Numbered from the stretch's first letter, positions 8,752 through 17,795 are shown. The stretch is 64,000 bases of DNA from Mycobacteroides franklinii (GCF_002013895.1 NZ_MAFQ01000001.1:620001-684000); one strand, 5' to 3'. Translations and numbers: made by a program. The notes: generated by a model not told the origin, from the letters alone.

Positions 8752-10722
8752 ATGGTGTCGTCTCTTGATCCCGAGCTGTCGCTAGAAGGACTGCTCTCCA
8801 GTCAGTCTCCCGTTCAGCGGCGCGGTCCGTTTCCGCCGATTGCCGACTACGCATTCCTCTCGGATTGGGAGAACACCTGCCTGATCGCCTCCAATGGGTC
8901 GGTGGAGTGGATGTGCGTTCCGCGGCCGGACTCACCGAGCATCTTCGGGGCAATCCTGGATCGCGGGGCGGGCCATTTCCGGATAGGGCCGTACGGGCAC
9001 AACGTGCCGGCCGCGCGCCGCTACCTGCCGGGCAGCTTGATGGTGGAAACCACCTGGCAGACCAAGACCGGATGGCTCACCGTGCGTGACGCACTGGTAC
9101 TGGGGCCCTGGCATGACGTCGATTCCCGTTCGAAGACCCATAAGCGCACCCCGACCGATTGGGATGCCGAACACATCCTGTTGCGTACCGTGCGCTGTGT
9201 CAGCGGGACGGTCGAGGTGCTCATGAACTGCGAGCCCGCTTTCGACTATCACCGCGAGGGCGCCACCTGGGAGTACTCCGGCGATGGATACGGCGAGGCG
9301 ATATGTCGGGCCACCAAGAACCCCGACGCGAATCCGACGCTGAAGCTCACCACGAATCTCCGGTTGGGGTTGGAGGGCCGGGAAGCGCGTGCCCGCACCC
9401 GGCTCACCGAAGGTGATAACGCGTTCGTCGCGCTGAGCTGGTCGAAACACCCTGTCCCGCAGACGTATGCGGAAGCAGCCGACAAGATGTGGAAGACCGC
9501 CGAGGCCTGGCGGCAATGGATCAACATCGGCGAATTTCCCGATCATCCGTGGCGTTCGTATCTGCAGAGCAGCGCGCTGGTTCTCAAGGGTCTGGCCTAT
9601 TCGCCGACTGGAGCGCTGTTGGCGGCGTCCACCACGTCGCTACCGGAAACCCCTGGTGGAGTGCGTAACTGGGACTATCGCTATTCGTGGGTCCGTGACT
9701 CCACCTTCGCGCTGTGGGGCCTGTACACCCTTGGTCTGGATCGCGAGGCCGACGACTTCTTCTCGTTTATCGCCGACGCGTCGGGCGCCAACAATGGCGA
9801 GAAGCATCCGCTGCAGGTCATGTACGGCGTGGGGGGCGAACGCACGCTGACCGAGGGCGAGCTGCCCCATCTGTCCGGGTACGACGGGGCGCGACCGGTC
9901 CGAATCGGCAACGGCGCCTTCGACCAGATCCAGCACGACATCTGGGGCACCATGCTGGATTCGGTGTATGTGCACGCCAGGTCGCGGGAACAGATTCCCG
10001 CGACGCTGTGGCCGATCCTAAAGAACCAGGCCGAAGAGGCGGCGCGGCACTGGCGTGAACCCGACCGTGGCATCTGGGAAGTGCGCGGGGAGCCACAGCA
10101 TTTCACCTCGTCCAAGATCATGTGTTGGGTGGCGATGGACCGTGGCGCCAAACTCGCCGAGATGCATGGTGAGAAGAGCTACGCCCAGCAGTGGCGTGGT
10201 GTCGCCGATGAGATCAAGGAAGACATCCTCGAGCACGGCGTCGACGAACGTGGGGTACTGGTACAGCGTTACGGTTCAACGGCTTTGGATGCCTCGCTGC
10301 TACTGGCGGTGCTGAACCGTTTCCTGCCGTCCGACGATCCGCGGATCCGGGCGACGGTGCTGGCGATCGCCGATGAGCTGACTCATGACGGCCTGGTGCT
10401 GCGCTATCGGGTGGAGGAGACCGATGACGGGCTTTCCGGCGAGGAGGGCACCTTCACCATCTGTTCGTTCTGGTTGGTGTCGGCTCTGGTAGAGATCGGC
10501 GAGGTGCGCCGGGCTCGGCATTTGTGCGAGCGATTGCTGTCTTTCGCCAGCCCACTGCAGCTCTACGCCGAGGAGATCGATCCGCGCACCGGGCGGCACC
10601 TGGGCAACTTCCCGCAGGCATTCACCCACCTGGCACTGATCAATGCCGTCGTGCACGTCATTCGCGCCGAAGAGGAGGCAGACGTGAGTGGCACCTTCCA
10701 GCCGGCCAACGCACCCACATGA
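8752..10722 (+). CDS. treH: Trehalase, glycoside hydrolase family 15
   Basis: 656 residues. Family 15 features: an N-terminal beta-sandwich region (IADYAFLSDWENTCLIASNG), then an (alpha/alpha)6 barrel with GGVRNWDYRYSWVRDSTFAL, and a C-terminal catalytic-acid region EEGTFTICSFWLVSALVEIG. Close to the mycobacterial Rv2402-type trehalase that hydrolyses trehalose to two glucose; that assignment rests on family and position. No signal peptide, so cytosolic. It overlaps the next lipoprotein gene by four bases (ATGA). Confidence 0.9.
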   Translation: MVSSLDPELSLEGLLSSQSPVQRRGPFPPIADYAFLSDWENTCLIASNGSVEWMCVPRPDSPSIFGAILDRGAGHFRIGPYGHNVPAARRYLPGSLMVETTWQTKTGWLTVRDALVLGPWHDVDSRSKTHKRTPTDWDAEHILLRTVRCVSGTVEVLMNCEPAFDYHREGATWEYSGDGYGEAICRATKNPDANPTLKLTTNLRLGLEGREARARTRLTEGDNAFVALSWSKHPVPQTYAEAADKMWKTAEAWRQWINIGEFPDHPWRSYLQSSALVLKGLAYSPTGALLAASTTSLPETPGGVRNWDYRYSWVRDSTFALWGLYTLGLDREADDFFSFIADASGANNGEKHPLQVMYGVGGERTLTEGELPHLSGYDGARPVRIGNGAFDQIQHDIWGTMLDSVYVHARSREQIPATLWPILKNQAEEAARHWREPDRGIWEVRGEPQHFTSSKIMCWVAMDRGAKLAEMHGEKSYAQQWRGVADEIKEDILEHGVDERGVLVQRYGSTALDASLLLAVLNRFLPSDDPRIRATVLAIADELTHDGLVLRYRVEETDDGLSGEEGTFTICSFWLVSALVEIGEVRRARHLCERLLSFASPLQLYAEEIDPRTGRHLGNFPQAFTHLALINAVVHVIRAEEEADVSGTFQPANAPT

Positions 10723-11519
10723 GGGTGCGGGGCGGTACCGCCGCTGTCGCGGTGGTGATCTGCGTGCTCGCCGGTGGTTGCGGCCGCGCCGCCGACCAGG
10801 CTGAACAGACGACCGGTGCGTCCGAGTCTCCTTTGGGGACAGCGTCGTCGATTTCACCGGTGAACCCCGCCCCCACGGAACCCGCCCCGCCCACCGCATC
10901 ACCCGCTTTTGGGTACACCCCCGAATTGACAGCAGAAAAGGGTGCGCAGGGGACGGTCTCCTACGACGTGCATCTACCGCAGCTGTCCGGCGGGGTGGAC
11001 GCCGTGCGCGACCGATTCAACGACGGAATCCGCACCGCGCTGCGGGATCTGATCGAGAACCTGCCCGGCCCCAGCAAGGATCTGACGGTGTCGATCGATG
11101 ACGGTGATCTTGGGCCCGGCCCCGAGACCACCCGCGTCGCCGTGATCGGGCCGCATGTGGTGGCGGGTATCCAGGTGTATCTCTGGTACGCGGGCGGTGC
11201 CGCCCACCCCAACCAGTCGGTCTCGACGACGGTGATCAACAGCGATACCGCGCAACCCATCACCTATGACGACCTATTTCCCAATCAATATGCCGCAATA
11301 GAGCGGCTGAGGCAGGTGTTACCTGGTCTGGACCCGACCGGACGGGTGCGGCAGGACAACGTCAACGTACGACTCGAGCAGTGGCTACCCGCACCGACCG
11401 GCGTGCGGTTCTATGTGCCGGTCTCACATGCTGCCGGTGATTTTGTGCCGATTGCGGTGCCCTGGGACAGGATTCGTGATCTGGTGGATCCCAAGATCGT
11501 GCCGGTGTTGAGTCAATAG
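10719..11519 (+). CDS. Lipoprotein, LppR-like (DUF3298/RsiV-type)
   Basis: 266 residues from the ATG at 10719, which overlaps the trehalase stop. The signal peptide ends in lipobox LAGGC (Cys21), followed by a Pro/Thr/Ser-rich linker and a folded domain with QVYLWYAGGAAHPNQSVSTT, typical of DUF3298 proteins. In M. tuberculosis lppR lies beside the trehalase gene, so this is probably its counterpart. Predicted to be anchored outside the membrane. A close paralogue follows. Confidence 0.82.
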   Translation: MRVRGGTAAVAVVICVLAGGCGRAADQAEQTTGASESPLGTASSISPVNPAPTEPAPPTASPAFGYTPELTAEKGAQGTVSYDVHLPQLSGGVDAVRDRFNDGIRTALRDLIENLPGPSKDLTVSIDDGDLGPGPETTRVAVIGPHVVAGIQVYLWYAGGAAHPNQSVSTTVINSDTAQPITYDDLFPNQYAAIERLRQVLPGLDPTGRVRQDNVNVRLEQWLPAPTGVRFYVPVSHAAGDFVPIAVPWDRIRDLVDPKIVPVLSQ

Positions 11520-11535
11520 TTGGGGGTCCCTGTTC

Positions 11536-12324
11536 GTGAAGCTTGGTCTTGTATCGATGTTGGTGTTGACGTGTGGCGTCGTCGCCGGCTGCCTCGAACC
11601 TCCGCCGCAACCCGCACAGACCTCGGAAACGCCGCCATCTACCAGCCCAACGCCATCGAAACCGGTTGTGGCGCTTACCCCGGCGGCGGCACCGCCGACC
11701 GCGAAGCCGGCATTCGGCTTCACCCCGATGCTGGATGAGGTGAGCGGTAAAAAGGGGAATGTCGAGTTCAAGGTCAAACTGCCTCAAGTCTCCGGAGAGA
11801 AGGCCGCCGCGCGGGACCGCTTCAATGAAGGCATGCGTACGGCACTGAACGATGCGGTGCGGGTGCGGGACGATCCCAAACTCACCAAGCCGGCGACCGT
11901 CGGTGACGGACAGCTGCAGGCACAGGAGTCGAGCCGGGTCTCCTTCATCGGCCCCCATGTGTTGTCAGGGGTGGCGGTGTTCCTGGGGTCTAGCGGTGGC
12001 CCTTATCCCAGCCATATGGTGGCGACCATCACCATTAATACCGATACGGCCCAACCGATTATGTTCGGTGACGTCTTTTCCGACCAGGAGGCTGCCCGGG
12101 AAAAGCTGCGGAAGTTGGCCCAGGAGCTTGGTTCGCCTGATCGCATCAAGGCGGCGGGAGACATGAAGTCCGAGCAATTCCTGCAGTGGGTTCCGGCGCC
12201 GAAGGGATTGACGTTCTACATCTCCGTTCCGCACGTCGCCGGAGACTATGTGCCGGTCACCGTGCCGTGGGAGAAGATTCGCGACCAGGTGGCACCCGCG
12301 ACGGTGCCGATCCTCAGCCAGTAG
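11536..12324 (+). CDS. Lipoprotein, tandem paralogue of the LppR-like protein
   Basis: 262 residues from a GTG at 11536. Lipobox VVAGC (Cys19), a Pro/Thr-rich linker and a DUF3298-like domain closely parallel to the upstream protein: both have a KxAFGFTPxLxE-type lead-in, a RDRFNxGxRTAL helix, the DTAQPIxxxDxF stretch and an ending of the type VPWxxIRDxVxPxxVPxLSQ. This indicates tandem duplication. It converges on, and overlaps by 11 bases, the FAD monooxygenase gene. Function unknown. Confidence 0.82.
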   Translation: MKLGLVSMLVLTCGVVAGCLEPPPQPAQTSETPPSTSPTPSKPVVALTPAAAPPTAKPAFGFTPMLDEVSGKKGNVEFKVKLPQVSGEKAAARDRFNEGMRTALNDAVRVRDDPKLTKPATVGDGQLQAQESSRVSFIGPHVLSGVAVFLGSSGGPYPSHMVATITINTDTAQPIMFGDVFSDQEAAREKLRKLAQELGSPDRIKAAGDMKSEQFLQWVPAPKGLTFYISVPHVAGDYVPVTVPWEKIRDQVAPATVPILSQ

Positions 12325-13567
12325 GGGAGCGGCGGGCGAAATCGGGTGCGTGCTCAGGCAGTGGCCCGATCGCCACCCCATAGGCCGGAATTGCTTGCAG
12401 CCATGGGTACTTGGTGGCAATGGACAGCACCGACGCGATCTTGGTGCTCGGGGTGACGGTGGTGGTCGAGTCCACCGCTGAGAACACCCGTCGGTGCACG
12501 GCTCGCTGGATCCGCTGGATCAGTGCGGTCGGTCCCCACCGGCGGATCTGAACCTTACGAAGGTCGGCGGTGGTGAGCGTCCCCGTGCGCAGCGGCTCGG
12601 CCAAGATGCGCGCGGTGGCCACCGCGTCAGCGATCGCGAGATTGATCCCGACCCCGCCGACCGGAGACATGGCGTGTGCGGCGTCACCGATGAACAGCAG
12701 GCCGTCGCGGTACCACTTGCGAAGCCTATTGAGCTGCACATCAAGCAGTTTCACGTCATCCCAGCTGGCGATGGCGTTGGTCCGGTCGGCCAGCCACGGC
12801 GCCATTTCGGCGATCCGGTCGCGCAACACCTGCACGTCGCCGCTGCGCATCTGCGAGTCGGTGCCCTTGCCGATGAGATATCCGCACTGGAAGTAGTCGC
12901 CCCGATCGAGCATCACCATGAATCGGTTGGTGCCCACCCGTGCGCGCGGTCCCTGCGGATCGTCGGGATGCTTGGGCAGGCGGAACCACCAGACGTCGAT
13001 CGGAACCCCGAACTGCCGTGGGCGCATTCCCGCAGCCGCGCGCAGCACCGAGCCGCGCCCATCGCAGGCAACCGTGAGGTCGGCCCTGAGCTGGCCGGTT
13101 TCGCCTGTGGCGGTGCGATATTCGACTCCGGCTATGCGGTCGCCCGCGCGGAGCAGGCCGGTAACCTCTGTGCTACGCCACAGATGGAAGGTGGGCTCGG
13201 TCTGGGCGGCGCTGGCCAGCATTTCCAGGAAGTCCCACTGAGGTGCCATGGCGATGTGCTTGTGCGGTCCGGGAAGCCGATTCAGGTCTCCCAACCGGAA
13301 TGTCTGTTCACCCAGATCTACCGTGACCTGCTCCACCAGGTTGTGCGGCATGGCCGCGAAGTTGGGACCCAACCCCAACTCGTCGATCAGATTCAGGGTG
13401 CTCGCGTGCACCGTGTCGCCGCGGAAGTCCCGCAGGAAATCAGGGTGCTTCTCCAGAACGGTCACGTCGACGCCGGCCCGCGCCAGCAGCAGCGCCAGCA
13501 TCATTCCGGCAGGTCCACCACCTGCGATGGCGCAGGTGGTGCTCTGTGGCAGCTCAGGTTTGGTCAC
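12314..13567 (-). CDS. FAD-dependent aromatic-hydroxylase-type monooxygenase
   Basis: 417 residues from a GTG at 13567 preceded by GGAGGAGG. Rossmann motif AIAGGGPAGMMLALLLARAG near the N-terminus and the second FAD motif LFIGDAAHAMSPVGGVGINL place it in the PHBH-like flavoprotein monooxygenase group. Likely an NAD(P)H-dependent hydroxylase of an unidentified aromatic or lipid. It is the last gene of the minus-strand set that begins at 17211, overlapping the previous gene by 14 bases, but its role there is unclear. Confidence 0.88.
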   Translation of the reverse strand: MTKPELPQSTTCAIAGGGPAGMMLALLLARAGVDVTVLEKHPDFLRDFRGDTVHASTLNLIDELGLGPNFAAMPHNLVEQVTVDLGEQTFRLGDLNRLPGPHKHIAMAPQWDFLEMLASAAQTEPTFHLWRSTEVTGLLRAGDRIAGVEYRTATGETGQLRADLTVACDGRGSVLRAAAGMRPRQFGVPIDVWWFRLPKHPDDPQGPRARVGTNRFMVMLDRGDYFQCGYLIGKGTDSQMRSGDVQVLRDRIAEMAPWLADRTNAIASWDDVKLLDVQLNRLRKWYRDGLLFIGDAAHAMSPVGGVGINLAIADAVATARILAEPLRTGTLTTADLRKVQIRRWGPTALIQRIQRAVHRRVFSAVDSTTTVTPSTKIASVLSIATKYPWLQAIPAYGVAIGPLPEHAPDFARRSPTG

Positions 13568-14075
13568 GGGTCCTCCTCCACGCCACGATCAGAACCCCGA
13601 CCAACGCGAACAGCGGGATCAACGAGATCGTCCAACTCAGTGCCAACGGCGGCCCCGGCTGGGACAGCACGTCGAGGTTGAGTGTGCCCTTCCCCGGTCC
13701 TCGCTGTCCGTCGATATCGAAGACGAACTGGAAGTGACCCTCCTCCTGCAACGCCTTGATATCCAGTCCCCAGACCTCGCGTTTGCGCGGATGGCGGGCC
13801 AGGGGCTCGGTGGGCCATGTGCGCCCGTCGGGCGGAACGACGGTGAGCGTGCCGGACTTCCCGGCGATCCCGTCGGAGGGAATGAAGGTGAAGTCGAGCG
13901 ATTGCATGGCGCGCAACGGCCAGGTCGAGAAGCCGACCGTCAGTGCGTAGGGGCCGGCGACGACCTGTTCGGTATGTACCACGTTGACAGGCGCGTAGGC
14001 GTTGGCGGGAGCGCTGACGGTGAGGGACAGGCCGACGACAGCCAGGAAGGCCAACAGGATTCGGAGACGTCTCAC
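13554..14075 (-). CDS. Secreted or membrane-anchored protein of a putative metal-handling cluster
   Basis: 173 residues from a GTG at 14075 that overlaps the upstream stop (GTGA). N-terminal signal peptide (VRRLRILLAFLAVVG, cleavage near SAPANA), an extracytoplasmic domain with beta-strand character (YALTVGFSTWPLRAMQSLDF) and one C-terminal membrane helix followed by RRTRDQT. Not recognised by family. Context with YtkA/FixH-like and Met/His-rich partners suggests envelope metal handling, by inference only. Confidence 0.75.
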   Translation of the reverse strand: MRRLRILLAFLAVVGLSLTVSAPANAYAPVNVVHTEQVVAGPYALTVGFSTWPLRAMQSLDFTFIPSDGIAGKSGTLTVVPPDGRTWPTEPLARHPRKREVWGLDIKALQEEGHFQFVFDIDGQRGPGKGTLNLDVLSQPGPPLALSWTISLIPLFALVGVLIVAWRRTRDQT

Positions 14076-15229
14076 GCTGTGGCCTCCACCGGTTCGGCGT
14101 CGTTTCCGGGCACCCGCAGCATAAGTGCGATGCGTTGCGCCAGGAACCCCGCGAGCGCGCCCAACACCAGGCCGATCAGACCGACGGTGATGTAGCTGCT
14201 GACCGTTTCGGTCCCTTGCCGGTACAGCAGCGCCCCCTGCAGCACATATCCCATGCCCGCAACCGAGCCGAGGATTGCGCCGATGAGGGTCATCGGTCGC
14301 CGCTGCCATGCGCGATCCTCGGCGAGGTACAGCAGCCCCGCGGCGAGGGCGGCGAAGACCACGAGAAACGTCGGCATCATCGCCGGTATCGTGGGGGCTC
14401 CACCCCACAGGTCGTCACGCAGCGGCAGCCCCACCGCAGCGGCGTATTCGCGTGCGGCCCAGGGCGAGAACCACCAGAAGACGGCCTGTACAGCACCCAT
14501 GATGAGCGCCACGCCGAACGGCGCCACCGGAGAACGCACGACACCCGCGACGATCAGCAGGACCAACGGAACGATGAATGCCGATCCCAGTGAGATCGGG
14601 TTGAAGTCGAATTTGAAGAGGAACAGCGCGCTGAACGGAACCGCCGTCATCGCCGCGACCAGTGAGGCTTGCGCCATCAAACCGACTGTTCCCCAGCGGA
14701 ACCGGCGTGCCGCGGCGAATGTGACGACGCTGCCCAGATCGGTGACGGTCCCGGAGACAAATAGCGCGAAATGCGGCGGCGAGGCCAAGATCGCGTCGAA
14801 CCCGTACACCGTGTGCCACCACAGATCCAGCAGTCCGTACAGCAGGAACGACGCGGCCCCACAGCCGGACAGGAGGAAGCCCAGGGGAGCGGTGAATCTG
14901 CCGCCGAACACACGGATGGGGACACCTCCCACCCAGCGCGGTACCGCTTCCCCCGCGCGTTGGGCGCTGGTGACCATCAAAATCATCGCCAGGCTGGCGA
15001 TTCCACTGATGGCACTACCCGAATACAAGAACAGGTGCGGCAGGGTAAAGAACGTATCGGGGCCCACATCGTTGTGCCACTGCACGTCCCACGTGGTGCC
15101 GGTCGCCCCCACCAGGCTGCCCAGCAGCACCCCATACGCTCCCAGCGGCGCGTACTTCTCGATGACGGCGCTCGCGATTCGCGGCCGTTGTTCCGCGCCG
15201 GAACGTGCTACGTCTGTCTCGGGGCTCAT
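14072..15229 (-). CDS. Polytopic membrane protein with duplicated WH...G.D...PH motifs
   Basis: 385 residues from the ATG at 15229, preceded by GGAGGT; about ten membrane helices. It contains two similar blocks: WHNDVGPDTFFTLPHLFLYSG and, about 100 residues later, WHTVYGFDAILASPPHFALF. Each has paired His residues at helix edges, which could bind a metal. No named family recognised. It lies between the YtkA-like protein and the secreted 173-residue protein, with ATGA/GTGA-type coupling, so it probably forms an envelope complex with them. Confidence 0.8.
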   Translation of the reverse strand: MSPETDVARSGAEQRPRIASAVIEKYAPLGAYGVLLGSLVGATGTTWDVQWHNDVGPDTFFTLPHLFLYSGSAISGIASLAMILMVTSAQRAGEAVPRWVGGVPIRVFGGRFTAPLGFLLSGCGAASFLLYGLLDLWWHTVYGFDAILASPPHFALFVSGTVTDLGSVVTFAAARRFRWGTVGLMAQASLVAAMTAVPFSALFLFKFDFNPISLGSAFIVPLVLLIVAGVVRSPVAPFGVALIMGAVQAVFWWFSPWAAREYAAAVGLPLRDDLWGGAPTIPAMMPTFLVVFAALAAGLLYLAEDRAWQRRPMTLIGAILGSVAGMGYVLQGALLYRQGTETVSSYITVGLIGLVLGALAGFLAQRIALMLRVPGNDAEPVEATA

Positions 15230-15241
15230 CTGAACCTCCAC

Positions 15242-15655
15242 CTACCCGCCACTCACCCATAGTGGCATCGTCGCGCGTTCATCGGGATCACCAGACGGCG
15301 GCGTGATGGTCACGACTACCTCCCACGGGCCCGCCATCGACAACATCACCTGATCGAACTTGGTACGGCCCGATACGACCTCCCGCAACGCAGGCATGGC
15401 GTGGCCCATCAGTGGCATGACCAATTCCACTGTCACCGGCTCGGATTCGGGGAGGTCGTGATCCTCCCTCTCTTCGACGGCGATTTCCAGTGCGGTCATG
15501 CCAACGCGCGGGTTATCCACCGTCATCGTGACCGAGTAGTGCTCGGTACCGGAGTACAGGGTGACCGCCTTGGGTGGGCTCGGCCAGGCGATCCAGGTCA
15601 ACGTCAGCACCCCGGCAACGATCAGGGCCAGCCCCGCCCACACGCGACGGGTCAT
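15242..15655 (-). CDS. YtkA/FixH-like periplasmic-side protein
   Basis: 137 residues with an N-terminal signal anchor (VWAGLALIVAGVLTLTWIAW) and a beta-rich domain. MPLMGHAMPALREV and MLSMAGPWEVVVTI match the Met/His pattern of YtkA-like proteins, which are associated with copper and cytochrome oxidase assembly genes. The start overlaps the stop of the 519-residue gene by four bases. Copper is a reasonable guess from the motif; not proven. Confidence 0.75.
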   Translation of the reverse strand: MTRRVWAGLALIVAGVLTLTWIAWPSPPKAVTLYSGTEHYSVTMTVDNPRVGMTALEIAVEEREDHDLPESEPVTVELVMPLMGHAMPALREVVSGRTKFDQVMLSMAGPWEVVVTITPPSGDPDERATMPLWVSGG

Positions 15656-17211
15656 GAGATGTCCAGTCGTACCGGGATCGTCAGCACCCGATAGTCGCGC
15701 TGTGCCTGAATCCAGGCGAGGTACCGGCCGGGCTTGGGGAACGTGAAGGTGAACGGCACCTTGGGTCCGAAGGCGGCGACGGTCTCGTCGGGCGGACTAT
15801 CGCCGTTGAGTGGTGGGACGCCAACCATGGGCGGCATCGAATCATCTTGCGTGACAATGCTGTTGGAACCATGGCTCATACCCGGCATGCCCGGCATATC
15901 GGTGTCACCGTGCCCGCCCATGGAATGAGCGTGTGCCCACACCGCTGAATCCTGCACCGCGATGCCGAGGCCGCCCGCGGGGGTGTCGTGGGGAATCGGG
16001 CCGGCGATCACCAGGTGGCCGAGCATGCCTAGCCACGGCTGCAGCACCGGGTCGGATCCGATGGTTGCGGAGAGTGTCGTCGGCCGGCCCGCGCGCAGTC
16101 CCGTCGCGTTCACGTGCACGTGCAGCCCGTCGACCATCCGCATACCCGGCCCGTCGAACGATGCGGGTGCGGCGGGCTTCCCGGCACCGGCGGTGAGCCC
16201 GCCGGGCAGGCGCACCGTCTGGACTCCGCCGCCGCGCCGCACGAACTCGGCCGAGACCGCGTATCGACCCGCCACCTCCGCGGACATAGGTACCGAATAG
16301 CGGCCGGGCGCAACCCTTATCGGATGCAGATGGGATAGCCGTCCGTCCGGGGCCACGACCAGGAGGTGAATCAATGCGCTGTCGTGGATCACCAGATCGT
16401 CGGCGACGAGCCCGGTGGCGGTGTCGATCAGTGAGAAATCGACGTCCGTGGCGCGTCCCGAATCCAACTCGGACTGTTCGGCCATGAGCATTGCCGACGG
16501 CCGGGAGTAGTCGGTGACCGCGGGGCGATCGAGCCTGTAGGGGTTGGCGGTGTTGTCGACGGTCGGGTCCCGTTGCAGGCCGGGCTCGGGCGGGGGCGGT
16601 GCCGACGCAGACAGCACCGCGCCGGCGATGGCAACCGCGAGGGCCGTCACCGTGGCGGTGACCGGCACCGCGATCCACACCCCGCGACGTACCCGGGTGG
16701 CCACCACCAGCGAGACCACCAGCAGCAGCCCGGTGGCGGCCAGGCCGAGATAGGCCACGCGCTCGGGTGGTGACATCGCCTGACCCATCAGGACCAACGG
16801 AATGCGGGCGGTGTGCACGCCGTCGCTGATGGTGAGGTCAGCCGGACCGGTGCGGTCAACATCGAGGGTCGCGCTGTACGGGCCGGGTTTCTCGCCCAGC
16901 GCCACGATCGCCGTCGACGTGGGGACACCCGGTGCGGGTTCATATGCTTCGGTGCCGGCGCCGGTGGGCACGAGCTGCAGCCGGAGTGGGCCGCCGGCGC
17001 TGCCTTGGTGAGTGATGATATCGACGTGCAGCGGGCCGGGAATGCCGGTGACGCGGCGGGCCACGACAGTCAGTTCACGCTGACCGAGGCTCTGGGCGAC
17101 CTGCACGTCGGCGCCTGCGGTCGCGGAGTCGGCCGCCGCGACGGCGGTACCGCTGAACAGTGTGAACAGTGTGAGCGCCAGCGACAGGCATGTCATGCGC
17201 AAGCGGGTCAT
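15652..17211 (-). CDS. Exported Met/His-rich membrane protein, putative metal binding
   Basis: 519 residues from the ATG at 17211 (MTRLRMTCLSL); the frame is open further upstream but the signal peptide fixes this start (cleavage near AVAAADS). Order: extracytoplasmic domain, two membrane helices (roughly residues 165-185 and 192-215), then a large external region with HLLVVAPDGRLSHLHP, DGLHVHVNATGL, LGHLVIAG and a Met/His cluster (HSMGGHGDTDMPGMPGMSHG). Such clusters commonly bind copper or silver. First gene of a four-gene coupled set; divergent from the 86-residue membrane protein. Confidence 0.78.
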   Translation of the reverse strand: MTRLRMTCLSLALTLFTLFSGTAVAAADSATAGADVQVAQSLGQRELTVVARRVTGIPGPLHVDIITHQGSAGGPLRLQLVPTGAGTEAYEPAPGVPTSTAIVALGEKPGPYSATLDVDRTGPADLTISDGVHTARIPLVLMGQAMSPPERVAYLGLAATGLLLVVSLVVATRVRRGVWIAVPVTATVTALAVAIAGAVLSASAPPPPEPGLQRDPTVDNTANPYRLDRPAVTDYSRPSAMLMAEQSELDSGRATDVDFSLIDTATGLVADDLVIHDSALIHLLVVAPDGRLSHLHPIRVAPGRYSVPMSAEVAGRYAVSAEFVRRGGGVQTVRLPGGLTAGAGKPAAPASFDGPGMRMVDGLHVHVNATGLRAGRPTTLSATIGSDPVLQPWLGMLGHLVIAGPIPHDTPAGGLGIAVQDSAVWAHAHSMGGHGDTDMPGMPGMSHGSNSIVTQDDSMPPMVGVPPLNGDSPPDETVAAFGPKVPFTFTFPKPGRYLAWIQAQRDYRVLTIPVRLDIS

Positions 17212-17271
17212 CGGGGTCCAGTCTGCCCTGCGGCGACCGGACGGCGGTGTGGTCCGCCTAAACTGGCCCGC

Positions 17272-17532
17272 GTGAACAGCGACAGCGTAATCGGCCTCCT
17301 GAGTTGGTGGGATGGTGTCGAGCTGTGGCTGAGCGGGCGTGGCTTCATTCTTCAAACGATCATCGTGATGCCGGTTGTACTGGCGCTGGCCTATGTGATG
17401 GCCGTGGCCGGTGACAGGATCCTATTTATGCTGCTCAGCCTGGTGAATCGGGTTGGCCGGTTCTACCAGGCGACGCGCCAGCATCGCATCGAAAATTCGG
17501 TAGCCGTGGTCAGCCCGGGGGAGCTTTCATGA
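17272..17532 (+). CDS. Small membrane protein
   Basis: 86 residues from a GTG at 17272. It has one long hydrophobic stretch (about 27-48) and a possible second around 50-60, then a basic tail. Its position just before subI corresponds to the small membrane protein Rv2401A of M. tuberculosis. No function known. The stop overlaps the start of a 28-residue ORF. Confidence 0.65.
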   Translation: MNSDSVIGLLSWWDGVELWLSGRGFILQTIIVMPVVLALAYVMAVAGDRILFMLLSLVNRVGRFYQATRQHRIENSVAVVSPGELS

Positions 17533-17615
17533 GTGGTATGCCGCAGTCCCGAGTGACGTTGGCGCTGGTTGCGCTGGCGGTTTTGGTGATCGTCGCCTGG
17601 CTGTTGAGCCGGTAG
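17529..17615 (+). CDS. 28-residue single-helix membrane peptide
   Basis: ATGA overlap with the preceding stop, then a short reading frame ending in TAG at 17613-17615. The protein begins MSGMPQSRV and the rest is one hydrophobic helix (LALVALAVLVIVAWLL) closing with SR. The coupled start and clean single-helix composition suggest a real small protein, but evidence is limited to that. Confidence 0.5.
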   Translation: MSGMPQSRVTLALVALAVLVIVAWLLSR

Positions 17616-17686
17616 TCACTGTCTGTTGAGGTAATAGTGCTTCTACCTGCCGGTTCGACCGTAAAGACCGCGTCAAGGGGCTCTGC

Positions 17687-17692
17687 TACGCT
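17687..17692 (+). promoter_or_regulatory. -10 element of leaderless Cys-leader transcript
   Basis: TACGCT fits the mycobacterial -10 pattern TANNNT and ends seven bases before the ATG at 17700, the spacing expected when transcription starts on the A of the start codon. The upstream -35 region is not consensus. Confidence 0.6.
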
Positions 17693-17699
17693 TCCGCTC

Positions 17700-17795
17700 A
17701 TGCATTCCGCAGCCCCGGGTAACCGTGTGCGCCACATCCTGGCGCTCATTGCGGTCGGTACGTGCGCGGTCGCAGACGTTCACTGTTGTCGCTAA
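17700..17795 (+). CDS. Cys-containing leader peptide upstream of subI-cysTWA (putative attenuator)
   Basis: 31 residues, beginning MHSAAPGNRV and ending VADVHCCR, so tandem Cys codons lie just before the stop, with another Cys at residue 22. The ATG appears leaderless (see -10 at 17687). Short leaderless ORFs with Cys runs upstream of sulfur genes are known in mycobacteria as cysteine-responsive attenuators. Here it precedes the sulfate importer by about 130 bases, with a terminator-like hairpin between. Expected effect: ribosomes stalled at Cys codons under cysteine shortage relieve termination. Confidence 0.7.
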   Translation: MHSAAPGNRVRHILALIAVGTCAVADVHCCR

